From Clostridia bacterium (GTDB lineage: Bacteria; Bacillota; Clostridia; Oscillospirales; QAKW01), in the NCBI GenBank assembly GCA_017464525.1, contig JAFTZM010000019.1, forward strand, positions 1-64,000: DNA of 64,000 nucleotides, in the 5' to 3' direction. The position numbers and the translations under genes were made by a program. Positions 45,467 through 53,234 of the stretch are shown here, in pieces. Every line of letters begins with the position of its first letter. Position 1 is the first letter of the stretch. Below the pieces are notes generated by a model. It saw only the letters and a program-made list of their open reading frames with translations, was not told where the DNA came from and ran no database searches.

Positions 45467-47096
45467 ATGGCCTATCCAAAGGTAGAGTAACTGTAAAGGT
45501 ACTGCCCACCCCTTCGGCGGAGACCGCCGTGATGGTACCGCCCTGACTTTCGGTGATGAGCTTGGCAATGGAAAGTCCCAATCCAAACCCCTTTTCATTA
45601 TGGGAGGAATCTCCCTTATAGAACCGCTCAAAGATTCGGCCGGCCACTTCATCGGACATTCCCACCCCGTCGTCTGTCACGCTGACAGCAGTATTTTTCT
45701 GCCCCATGGCAATTTTCACCGTGATATTGCCCCCATCGGCGGTAAATTTCACCGCATTATCCAGCAAGATCGTCAGGATCTGCTGCACCAGATTGGGATC
45801 GCACCAAGCGGTGCCCTCTCCCTGCAGGATAAAGGTACGCTTCGGCTGCAGCAGCCGGAAATCCTGCAGCAATTCGGCGGCCAGAGGTGCCAGTTCGGTC
45901 TGTTCCGGGCTGGCCTTCACCGTGCCGTTTTCGCTGCGGGCGATATAGAGCAGCCGTTCCAGCAGCTGCTGCATATTGGCAGATTGAGAAAGGATGGCCT
46001 CCACCGCCTCCTTCCGCACAGCGGGATCCTCCCCGCCCCAGCGGGAAAGGATATCCGCATACCCGTGGATCACCGCCAGAGGGGTGCGCAGCTCATGGGA
46101 GGCATCGGAAACAAACTGTTTCTGCCGCTCATAGGCATCCTCGATCTTATCCAGCATCCGGTTATAGGATTCCACCACCTCCACCAGCTCCGTGCGAATA
46201 TTTTTCGTTTCCAGCCGGTCGGAAAGGCGGGCAGCGGACATCTCCTCCATCGCCCGGCCCAGCACCCCGATGGGGCGCAGCTGCTTCCGGGCGGTGCGGT
46301 AGCCCACAAAATAGCACAGGCACAGCACCAACGCAATGGAGACCAGCATCAGATTGATCAGCAGGGAAAGGATGGCATTTTCTGTCTGCATACTTTTGGC
46401 AACATTAAGATAAAACATCCCATCGGCGGTCTCTGCCTTTTTAGAGTAGATCCGCAGGGTATCGGTCTGATAGCGGAAGGAAAAGGGCACCTCCCATCGG
46501 GTATTATAGGGCAGCACCTTGCTAAGGCTTTCCTCACCGCAGGCATAGACCAGGCTGCCATCGGCCCGGTAAAGGGCGATATGAAAATTGGGATCCTCCA
46601 CCAGCCGCGCGGCGATCTCCTGCTGCAGGCCGCCGGCCTCCAGCGTATTGGCCACAGTCAGCACCGCATCGGTGGCTCGCCGCTCCAGAGTATAATAAGA
46701 AGAAGCGATCACAAAGACGCTCTGCAGCACTGCAAACACCAAAAAGATCAGCACATAGCTCAAAGTCAGGCTGCCCACCAAGGATTCCGGCACCCGCTCA
46801 GCCACCATCTGCACCACGCTGCCCAGCTCCTCTCGCTTTTTCTTTTTGAGGGCGGCAGCCTTTTCCAGATAGATGGATTTTTGCAGATAGGCTTCCTTTT
46901 TATACTCCTTTTTGGCATCCCGCAGGGCTTTTTTTACATTTTTAACCTCCGCCTTCGGCCCGTTCTTCCGCTGATATTTCAGCTCCTCGCGGGCCATACG
47001 GTAGGCATATTTTCGCCGTTTTTTCCCGGTTTTATAGTCCAGTTTCAGCTCTTTTTTGCAATAAAAATAAGCTGTTTTGATCTCTTTTTTATTCAT
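45465..47096 (-). CDS. Sensor histidine kinase with Lys-rich cytoplasmic N-terminal extension
   Basis: 543 residues. Residues 1-108 are extremely Lys/Arg/Glu-rich and helical (KKRRKYAYRMAREELKYQRK, ALRDAKKEYKKEAYLQKS). The first membrane helix comes only at about 110-133, then an extracellular sensor region, a second helix (LINLMLVSIALVLCLCYFVG), HAMP, HisKA (FVSDASHELRTPLAVIHGYA with the phosphorylated His) and HATPase (DNAVKFTADGG, DDGVGM, GFGLGLSIAK). Its start overlaps the end of the response regulator gene by 8 bases. The kinase core is certain. The extension is unusual for this family and may bind phospholipid heads, nucleic acid or a cytosolic partner. Confidence 0.92.
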   Translation of the reverse strand: MNKKEIKTAYFYCKKELKLDYKTGKKRRKYAYRMAREELKYQRKNGPKAEVKNVKKALRDAKKEYKKEAYLQKSIYLEKAAALKKKKREELGSVVQMVAERVPESLVGSLTLSYVLIFLVFAVLQSVFVIASSYYTLERRATDAVLTVANTLEAGGLQQEIAARLVEDPNFHIALYRADGSLVYACGEESLSKVLPYNTRWEVPFSFRYQTDTLRIYSKKAETADGMFYLNVAKSMQTENAILSLLINLMLVSIALVLCLCYFVGYRTARKQLRPIGVLGRAMEEMSAARLSDRLETKNIRTELVEVVESYNRMLDKIEDAYERQKQFVSDASHELRTPLAVIHGYADILSRWGGEDPAVRKEAVEAILSQSANMQQLLERLLYIARSENGTVKASPEQTELAPLAAELLQDFRLLQPKRTFILQGEGTAWCDPNLVQQILTILLDNAVKFTADGGNITVKIAMGQKNTAVSVTDDGVGMSDEVAGRIFERFYKGDSSHNEKGFGLGLSIAKLITESQGGTITAVSAEGVGSTFTVTLPLDRP

Positions 47097-47772
47097 GGCC
47101 GGTACCGAATGCATAGCCCAAGCCCCGCACGGTACGGAAGTAGTGCACCCCGAACCGATCGTCGATCTTGGTGCGGAGATACCGGATATACACATCGATC
47201 AGGTTGGTATCCCCCACATAATCATACCCCCAGACCTCCCGGAGGATCTGCTCCCGGGAGCAGACCACATCGGGGTGCTCCATAAAGAATACCAGCAATT
47301 CAAATTCCTTGCGGGTGAGGGTCAGCTCCTCTTTGCCGTAAAAGGCCCGGAAGGCCAGCCGATCGGCCCGCAGCTCCCCGGCAGACAATTCTGTTTCCTC
47401 CCCGGCAGAAGCCCGATGGCGCAGGGCTGCCCGCACCCGGGCCACCAGCTCCCGCATGGCAAAGGGCTTGGTGAGGTAATCATCTGCCCCCAGATCCAGC
47501 CCCTTGACCCGGTCATCGATCTCCCCCAGAGCAGTCAGCATAATGACCCGGACCTCCGAGCGTTGCCGTAGCCGCTGCAGCACCGTGAGGCCGTCCAGCT
47601 TGGGCAGCATGATATCCAGCAGCACCAGATCATACTCCCCGCTGAGGGCGGCCTCCAGGCCGGCTTCACCGTCGTGAGCGCAGCTGCAGAGGTATCCCTC
47701 CCGCTCCAGCTCCAGCCGGATCATCCGGGCAATATGTAATTCATCTTCAACGATCAAAATCTTATCGGCCAT
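47089..47772 (-). CDS. OmpR/PhoB family response regulator
   Basis: 227 residues. Receiver domain with acidic pocket (IVEDE), phospho-acceptor in YDLVLLDIMLPKLDG and KPFAMREL lysine; C-terminal winged helix (LTRKEFELLVFFMEHPDVVC, then SREQILREVWGYDYVGDTN and VDVYIRYLRTKI-type recognition region). AGGAG precedes the ATG. Partner of the Lys-rich kinase immediately downstream. Divergent from a second two-component pair with interlocked promoters. Confidence 0.93.
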   Translation of the reverse strand: MADKILIVEDELHIARMIRLELEREGYLCSCAHDGEAGLEAALSGEYDLVLLDIMLPKLDGLTVLQRLRQRSEVRVIMLTALGEIDDRVKGLDLGADDYLTKPFAMRELVARVRAALRHRASAGEETELSAGELRADRLAFRAFYGKEELTLTRKEFELLVFFMEHPDVVCSREQILREVWGYDYVGDTNLIDVYIRYLRTKIDDRFGVHYFRTVRGLGYAFGTGHE

Positions 47773-47798
47773 AAAACACTCCTGAATTTGTTAAATCT

Positions 47799-47827
47799 AT
47801 TGTAACACAGTTTTCCCCCCTTGGCAA
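47799..47827 (-). promoter_or_regulatory. Minus-strand two-component promoter sharing its -35
   Basis: TTGCCA (complement of 47822-47827), 17-base spacer, TACAAT (complement of 47799-47804), reading toward the response regulator at 47772. Confidence 0.75.
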
Positions 47828-47849
47828 GACCTCCGTCTTGTGTTAAAAT
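47821..47849 (+). promoter_or_regulatory. Plus-strand two-component promoter sharing its -35
   Basis: TTGGCA (47821-47826), 17-base spacer, TAAAAT (47844-47849). The -35 overlaps the minus-strand -35 by five bases. Confidence 0.75.
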
Positions 47850-47871
47850 AAAGATAAATGGAGGTGTTCCC

Positions 47872-48558
47872 ATGAAACACATCTTGATCATTGAAGACGA
47901 TCCCAGTATTCTGGACATTGTTGCATTCAATTTAGAAAAAGAAGGCTACGCCGTACACACTGCCGCAGACGGGGAGCAGGCGCTGCTGACCTTTGCCGCC
48001 CATTCCTTTGATCTGGTGCTGCTGGATATCATGATCCCCCGGCTGAACGGGCTGGAGGTGCTGGATTCCATCCGTGCCCGATCCGATGTACCGGTGCTGA
48101 TCATGAGCGCCAAGACCTCCGAGGAGGACCGGCTGGAGGGGCTCACCCGGATGGCCGACGATTACATCTGCAAGCCCTTTTCGGTGAAGGAGCTGATGCT
48201 GCGGGTAAAGGTACATCTGGCCCGCTATGAAGGCAAGGTAAGCGGCCAGAAGCTGGTCCATTGGGGCGATTATGTGCTGGATGAGCAGACCGGAGCCGTT
48301 ACCAAAAACGGCGAGGCGCTGATCCTTTCCCGGAAGGAATTCAGCCTGATGCTGATCTTTGCCAAAAATCCCGGCCGTTGCTACACTCGGGAGGATCTGC
48401 TGCTGGCCATATGGGGCTATGATCAGATGCAGCCCGACGACCGCACGGTGGATGTGGCGGTGCGGCGGCTGCGGGGCAAGATCGAAAAGGATCCCTCCGA
48501 CCCCCGCTATATCATCAGCCGCCGGGGCGTAGGCTATGTATCGGGTACCGGGAAATGA
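47872..48558 (+). CDS. OmpR/PhoB family response regulator (PhoP-like)
   Basis: 228 residues. Receiver (IIEDDPS, FDLVLLDIMIPRLNG, KPFSVKELML) and winged helix (ILSRKEFSLMLIFAKNPGR; YTREDLLLAIWGYDQM; DRTVDVAVRRLRGKIEKDPS; RRGVGYVS). GGAGG is 8 bases upstream of the ATG. It overlaps the next kinase gene by 4 bases. The similarity of the pair to PhoP-PhoR is in layout only; no phosphate genes are adjacent. Confidence 0.93.
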   Translation: MKHILIIEDDPSILDIVAFNLEKEGYAVHTAADGEQALLTFAAHSFDLVLLDIMIPRLNGLEVLDSIRARSDVPVLIMSAKTSEEDRLEGLTRMADDYICKPFSVKELMLRVKVHLARYEGKVSGQKLVHWGDYVLDEQTGAVTKNGEALILSRKEFSLMLIFAKNPGRCYTREDLLLAIWGYDQMQPDDRTVDVAVRRLRGKIEKDPSDPRYIISRRGVGYVSGTGK

Positions 48559-50183
48559 GAAAGCATCTGCGTTACCGCCTGATGGGCTTTATGATGGCGC
48601 TGGTGGTGCTGGTGATGATCTTTGTGGGCGTAATGCTGTTTACCAACATCGCCATGGACTATAACCGGGCGTTTTACAACGATATGACTGAGCTGCAATC
48701 CATCATCGAGCTCTTTGAGGTCAATGAAGGAAATCTGGAGGATCTGGTGGACTTTTTGCCCACCCAAGACAGCCTGAACCCTCTGCTGACCGACCGTACC
48801 TACTACATTCTGCAGCAAAACACCATTCTATACAGCAACATCTACGGCGGGCCGGTGAAAAAGACCGATAACCTGCGGCAGGTGCTGAACGGCGGCACCA
48901 ACCGCCAGGCCGGCGCCTTCGCAGAGACGCTGGACTTTGCCTGGAATTTGCGGGACGGCCACACCCTTTATGTGGTGGATCACCGCACCGGGCTGATGGA
49001 CGATATCCGCAACTATCTGCTGCTCTTTATCCAGGCGCTGCTGATCGGTATCGTGCTGACGGTAGCGGTGAGTTTTTTGCTGGCACGGCAGTTCCTGATC
49101 CCCATTCAAAAGCTGATCATCGGGGCCAAGGCCATGCAGCTGACCGGCGAATTCAAGGAGATCCCCACCGCCTCCAAGGATGAGGTGGGGGAGCTGACGC
49201 GGGTATTCAACGCCATGGGCACCCGCATCACCAAAAATTTCCAGATGCTGCAGGATCTGCTGCGCAACATTCCCAAGCCCCTTTTCGCCATCAATCAGCA
49301 GGGCACCATCGTCCACTCCAACGAGGCCTTCAAGCTGCTCTTTGAGCAGCCTCCCTTAAAATCCATCTTTATGGGCCATGATCAGGAGACCCGCTTTATG
49401 GCGGAGATTGACGGCCGGTTCTTCTGCGTTTACCGCAGTATGTTCCTGCTGGGGGACGGCTCCGAGGGCACCCTCTTTCTGCTGGATGATATCACCGAGG
49501 CAGAGTCCCTGGAAAACGAGCGCAAGCAGTTTGTAGCCAATGTTTCCCATGAGCTCAAGACCCCCCTTACCGTCATTAAAAGCTATAGTGAGACCATGCT
49601 GGAGAGTGAACTGGACGAGCCCACCCGCCGCAGATTCCTGCAAACGGTGGAGCGGTCTGCCGATCAGATGAATGCAATGGTCAATCAGCTGTTGGAGCTG
49701 AGCAAAACAGAGGCCGCCCCCCGGGGGCATCTGGAGCCGCTGGATCTGGCGGCTGCAGCCCGGGAGGTCTGCGATGCCATGCAGCTGGAATTCAAAAAGA
49801 AGGAGCTGCAATGCCTCACCCGGCTGCCGCCCCGGCGGGAGCTGCTCTGCGAACCGGATCAGGTGCGGCGGGTGATGGTCAACCTGCTGAGCAACAGCAT
49901 CAAGTATTCCAACCCCGGCGGCAAGGTGACGGTTACTGTGGAAAATACCCCGGGCGGGGTGCTTTTCTCGGTGGCAGATGAGGGCATCGGCATTGAAAAA
50001 AAGCATATTCCCCACCTTTTTGATAAATTTTACCGGGTGGATAAGGCCCGCTCCCGGGAGACCGGCGGCACCGGGCTGGGGCTCTCCATCGTCCATTCCA
50101 TTGTAACGGGTATGGGCGGCCGGGTCACCGTGGATAGTACCTTCGGGAAGGGCTCCACCTTTACCTGCTATTTTCCCGATTGA
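48555..50183 (+). CDS. Sensor histidine kinase, PhoR/WalK-like with HAMP and PAS
   Basis: 542 residues. Two membrane helices (residues about 8-30 and YLLLFIQALLIGIVLTVAVS) enclose an extracellular sensor of about 120 residues. Then HAMP (RQFLIPIQKLIIGAKAMQ), a PAS domain (IPKPLFAINQQGTIVHSNEA), HisKA (FVANVSHELKTPLTVIKSYS) and HATPase (NLLSNSIKYSNPGG, DEGIGIE, GGTGLGLSIVHSI). It is coupled to the response regulator before it. Signal unknown. Confidence 0.93.
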   Translation: MRKHLRYRLMGFMMALVVLVMIFVGVMLFTNIAMDYNRAFYNDMTELQSIIELFEVNEGNLEDLVDFLPTQDSLNPLLTDRTYYILQQNTILYSNIYGGPVKKTDNLRQVLNGGTNRQAGAFAETLDFAWNLRDGHTLYVVDHRTGLMDDIRNYLLLFIQALLIGIVLTVAVSFLLARQFLIPIQKLIIGAKAMQLTGEFKEIPTASKDEVGELTRVFNAMGTRITKNFQMLQDLLRNIPKPLFAINQQGTIVHSNEAFKLLFEQPPLKSIFMGHDQETRFMAEIDGRFFCVYRSMFLLGDGSEGTLFLLDDITEAESLENERKQFVANVSHELKTPLTVIKSYSETMLESELDEPTRRRFLQTVERSADQMNAMVNQLLELSKTEAAPRGHLEPLDLAAAAREVCDAMQLEFKKKELQCLTRLPPRRELLCEPDQVRRVMVNLLSNSIKYSNPGGKVTVTVENTPGGVLFSVADEGIGIEKKHIPHLFDKFYRVDKARSRETGGTGLGLSIVHSIVTGMGGRVTVDSTFGKGSTFTCYFPD

Positions 50184-50209
50184 TTTTTTCATAAACCTGT
50201 GATACAATA
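50181..50209 (+). promoter_or_regulatory. Promoter of the DUF1292 gene
   Basis: TTGATT (50181-50186), 17-base spacer, TACAAT (50204-50209); begins at the stop codon of the kinase gene. Confidence 0.65.
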
Positions 50210-50238
50210 GAAGCACCAAGAAAAAAGGAGCATGATCC

Positions 50239-50541
50239 ATGGCAAACGAATACGGAAACGATTATGTAGTTCTCACCGACGAAGAAGGCCGGGAGCTGGA
50301 ATTCGAGGTGCTGGGTAGCATTGAATGTGACGGTATGACCTATGTGGGGCTGATCGAGCAGTTCGAGGATCCCCAAGAGCAGCTGGAAAGCGACGGTCAG
50401 CTGGTAGTCCTGAAGGCCATCGAGGACGATAACGGCGAAGAGGTTTTCGTCACCATCGATCAGGAGGAGCTGGCGAAGGTTTTACCCTTGCTGGAAGAAG
50501 CTTTGGGTGAGGTCTACGATTTAGACTCCGAAGAAGAATAA
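50239..50541 (+). CDS. DUF1292 family protein
   Basis: 100 residues, very acidic (DEEGRELEFEVLGSIECDG; EQLESDGQLVVLKAIEDDNG; ending DLDSEEE). This is the DUF1292 layout of short Firmicute proteins of unknown function. It is usually found near yrrK/holliday-resolvase or adjacent small genes, not here. A stand-alone gene with its own promoter, directly upstream of the 6S RNA. Confidence 0.85.
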   Translation: MANEYGNDYVVLTDEEGRELEFEVLGSIECDGMTYVGLIEQFEDPQEQLESDGQLVVLKAIEDDNGEEVFVTIDQEELAKVLPLLEEALGEVYDLDSEEE

Positions 50542-50557
50542 TCTTTGATTTTTCAAC

Positions 50558-50563
50558 TATAAT
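50558..50563 (+). promoter_or_regulatory. -10 box of 6S RNA
   Basis: TATAAT, 7 bases before the first base (G50571) of the closing helix of the RNA; the -35 region is weak. Confidence 0.65.
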
Positions 50564-50570
50564 AATTTTC

Positions 50571-50770
50571 GAGCACCTGCGGTGTGCGTGGTTTGTACTA
50601 CTTTGAGCCTACACTTTTAAATCGGGAATGCGTTCGGGAGCTGTGAGCATGCCGGCCCTGGGTTTTACCCAACGTCGGAAGCCTGTGAAGCCACCCCGGC
50701 TAACACCCACCTGACAATGTCAGGGATCAACTGTGTGCACTCCACGGCATCTGCGGGGCTCATTTTTTTT
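50571..50770 (+). ncRNA. ssrS: 6S RNA
   Basis: About 191 bases (50571-50761) plus a T8 tail. The ends, GAGC...CTGCGG...GTGG and CCACGGCATCTGCGGGGCTC, close a long helix. Inside, in the same order as in Escherichia coli 6S RNA, are TTGAGCC, GTGAGCATGC, GAAGCC, then ACACCCACCTGA and a CAGGGATCAA strand opposite a large internal bubble. 6S RNA mimics an open promoter and sequesters the housekeeping RNA polymerase holoenzyme as growth slows. It lies between DUF1292 and tcdA genes, and the terminator falls before the tcdA ribosome binding site. Confidence 0.88.
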
Positions 50771-50819
50771 GCGAAGCAAAAAATATCCGCCGATGGCGGT
50801 ATGTAACGGAGGGATAAAA

Positions 50820-51548
50820 ATGGCATCAACCCGCTTTTTAAGAACCGAAGCCTTGGTGGGCCCCGAAGGGCTTGCCCGGCTGCAGAACGCCCATGTAACA
50901 GTTGTGGGTGTAGGCGGCGTGGGCGGTGCTGCCCTGGAAGGGCTGGTACGGGCCGGGATCGGCAGCATCACCGCCATTGACGGTGACGTAATTTCCGAAA
51001 CCAACTGCAACCGCCAGCTTCTGGCCCTCTCCTCCACAGTAGGGAAAGGCAAGGTGACCGTTGCAGAGGAACGCATGACGGAGATCGACCCTCAGCTGTG
51101 CTTTACCGCCCGGCAGGCCTGGATCAACGAGGAAACGGTAGAAACCCTGATCTCCAAAGATACCGCCTTTGTAGCCGATTGCATCGACGATGCGGCCGCC
51201 AAGCTGGTGCTGGCGGAATACTGCCGAAAAAATAACATTCCCATGATCATGTGCATGGGCACCGGCAATCGGCTGACCTCAGCCGGGCTGCAGATGGCCA
51301 ATTTCGATAAGACTGCCGGCTGTCCTCTGGCCAAAAAGATGCGGCTTGCCCTGAAAAACGCCCGATTCCGCAAAATGCGATGCCTCTACTCCACCGACAC
51401 GGTGGTGCCCGCCTTTCCCATTGAGGACGGCGGTAAGCGCACGGTGGGCTCTATTTCCTTTGTGCCCACCATCGCCGGCATGAAGCTGGCCGAGCATATC
51501 ATCAACCGGCTGCTGAAAGATGAAACCGCGTTAGATGTTCCAAAATAA
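50820..51548 (+). CDS. tcdA: tRNA threonylcarbamoyladenosine dehydratase (TcdA/CsdL)
   Basis: 242 residues of the ThiF/MoeB/E1 superfamily. VVGVGGVGGAALEGLVRAGI binds ATP; DGDVISETNCNRQLLAL and FVADCIDDAAAKLVLAEYC and the RFRKMRCLYSTD block match TcdA, which dehydrates t6A37 in tRNA to its cyclic form. The start is MASTRFL with GGAGGGA upstream; a longer reading runs back into the 6S RNA and is rejected. Confidence 0.92.
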   Translation: MASTRFLRTEALVGPEGLARLQNAHVTVVGVGGVGGAALEGLVRAGIGSITAIDGDVISETNCNRQLLALSSTVGKGKVTVAEERMTEIDPQLCFTARQAWINEETVETLISKDTAFVADCIDDAAAKLVLAEYCRKNNIPMIMCMGTGNRLTSAGLQMANFDKTAGCPLAKKMRLALKNARFRKMRCLYSTDTVVPAFPIEDGGKRTVGSISFVPTIAGMKLAEHIINRLLKDETALDVPK

Positions 51549-51549
51549 A

Positions 51550-51575
51550 AAGCAGAGCGTTGCTCTGCTTTTTTT
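51550..51575 (+). terminator. Terminator after tcdA
   Basis: AGCAGAGC/GCTCTGCT stem with T7. Confidence 0.87.
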
Positions 51576-51622
51576 GAGGATCGGAAAAATAGTTTGGAAG
51601 TAGCAAAGGCCCTTTATAATAG

Positions 51623-51652
51623 AAAAAATAGCGCTGTTTGCGCTATTTTTTC
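51623..51652. terminator. Second hairpin in the tcdA/DUF362 gap
   Basis: AAAAAATAGCGC/GCGCTATTTTTT stem; bidirectional in form, probably serving the minus-strand DUF362 gene. Confidence 0.65.
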
Positions 51653-51739
51653 TTCCTTTTTTCTTCTAATATGGCTGTTTCTTTGCAAAATCTTTTGTTT
51701 TTTCTGCTCTTTGCGGTCCAGGCTATTTTAACAGCCCCT

Positions 51740-52885
51740 TTACAGTTTTTTAGCAATTTTAGCGATCAGCGGGCGATGTACCTTCATGGCCCCCTTGGGG
51801 CAGAATTCCTGGCAGCAGAAGCAGCGGATGCACTTTTTCCGATCGATCTGCGGCTTTTTCCTCACCATAACAATGGCATCGGCGGGGCAGATCTTTTCGC
51901 ACTCCCGGCAGCCGATACATTCCTCTTTTTTTAGTTTGGGGTAAGAAGCCAGCGCCCGATCCATAAAGACGGCGCTGATGCGGCCGAAAAATTTTTCCGA
52001 TCCCTGATTAAACCGCAAGGAACGCACCGTTTCCACCTTTTGATAATCCGCAATGATGAAGGGTTTCCATTCATCTGCCTCCAAAAGCTCCGGTCCCTCG
52101 GGGATCAGCCCCCGGCGGATGGCCGCCACCAGAGTGGGAACCTCCTCGGTTTTCAGGCCGATGACCGCCGCCCCGATCAGGTCGGCGGCGTGGGGGCTTT
52201 CCGAAGCGATGAGCACCCCCACCGGGCGGGGCGTACCGGCGGTGGGGCCATTACCCTCCATTCCCACCACCCCATCGATGATGGAAAGGCAAGGCTTGAA
52301 ATATTCATCCAGATCCACGATCATATCCGCAAAGGCGGCGGGCTCCGGAAAGCGGTAATGATATTCCGGCTTCACCGTGCCCGGCACCGCACCGAACATA
52401 TTCTTCGCCGCCCCACTCATGGACATCATACCGTGGGTCTTTAGCTTGCAGAAATTGATGATAGCATCGCAGGAGTCCAGCCAGCCGGTATAGGAAAAGT
52501 TCTTGGCGCTGCGGGCCTCCGGGAAAGCGGCCTCTTTCACCGAAAAATCCCGATTGAGGCTTGCGCCTGCCGCCTCTGCCGCCTTCATGCCGGTGGCGGC
52601 GTAGACCCGGTCCAAATAGACCTTGGTGTAAAGCCCGCCGGGGCTGTCCCCCAAGATCACCTCGGCACCCCTGGCCCTTAGCATTCTGATGAGGGCGCAG
52701 AGCAGCGCCGGATGGGTGGTTGCGGCTGCCTCCGGCTTGGCAAAGGTCACTAAATTGGCCTTAATGCCCACCACCATCCCGGGGGTGACCCAATCAAGGC
52801 CGCCCAAGGGCTGCAACAGCGCCTCCAGCGCCGCCGTTACCTCCGCCTCTTCATAGCTTTTACATTCTTTTACTGAAACGTACAT
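51740..52885 (-). CDS. DUF362 protein with C-terminal 2x[4Fe-4S] ferredoxin domain
   Basis: 381 residues. The DUF362 part (VGIKANLVTFAKPEAAATTH; ILGDSPGG; INFCKLKTHGMMSMSGAAKN; IIDGVVGMEGNGPTAG) is followed by two ferredoxin clusters (CIGCRECEKICPADAI, CIRCFCCQEFCPKGAM). Such proteins are common in anaerobes and are thought to move electrons; the partner is unknown. The start MYVSVKECK has AGGAGA 7 bases upstream. A longer in-frame reading goes into the repeat element upstream and is not genuine. Confidence 0.88.
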   Translation of the reverse strand: MYVSVKECKSYEEAEVTAALEALLQPLGGLDWVTPGMVVGIKANLVTFAKPEAAATTHPALLCALIRMLRARGAEVILGDSPGGLYTKVYLDRVYAATGMKAAEAAGASLNRDFSVKEAAFPEARSAKNFSYTGWLDSCDAIINFCKLKTHGMMSMSGAAKNMFGAVPGTVKPEYHYRFPEPAAFADMIVDLDEYFKPCLSIIDGVVGMEGNGPTAGTPRPVGVLIASESPHAADLIGAAVIGLKTEEVPTLVAAIRRGLIPEGPELLEADEWKPFIIADYQKVETVRSLRFNQGSEKFFGRISAVFMDRALASYPKLKKEECIGCRECEKICPADAIVMVRKKPQIDRKKCIRCFCCQEFCPKGAMKVHRPLIAKIAKKL

Positions 52886-52944
52886 GAACTTCTCCTGCAT
52901 TTTTTCTTCATTATAGCACAATAAAACGCCACCCGCAAGGGGGC

Positions 52945-53234
52945 AGTCCCCCACCGCAAAAAAGAAAAGACATATGCATAATATAGACCCTGCCACCCCT
53001 ATGTAAGGGGCGGTGGAGGGGTTGTTATAAGGAAAAAATGCGGCCAAAGGCCGCATTTTTATTAAACTTTTTTCTGCTATCCGCCAACCCGCTCTCTACC
53101 GTATCAATACGCCGACGAGATCGGGTTGACGAATTCGGAAACATTTTTTAAGTGACACCCCAAATCTTCGATTTGGTTGGTGGAACTTATGCATAGCTGA
53201 GAGTCTCCCAGCGTGTAAAAAAATAGAGTTTTTA
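52945..53234. mobile_element. MITE-like element, copy B (inverted relative to copy A)
   Basis: Read on the minus strand, about 200 bp match copy A in order: AAATGTTTCCGAATTCGTCA, then the GAGAGCGGGTTGGCGGATAG block, the AAATGCGGC/GCCGCATTT hairpin, CCTTATAACAACCCCTCCAC and the TATGCATATG tail. Copy A's inner hairpin arm (ACACGCTGGGAG) is present at 53204-53218, but about 55 bp of other sequence lies between. One end abuts the stop codon of the sugar-acid dehydratase gene (53235); the other end has diverged (GACTGCCCCC). It fills the 52886-53234 gap upstream of the DUF362 gene. No coding capacity. Confidence 0.7.

Noticed and set aside
50733..50819. N-terminal extension of tcdA
   Set aside because: It overlaps the end and terminator of 6S RNA; GGAGGGA is placed for the ATG at 50820.
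52886..53056. N-terminal extension of the DUF362 protein
   Set aside because: The extension is translated repeat element; a ribosome binding site exists only before 52885.
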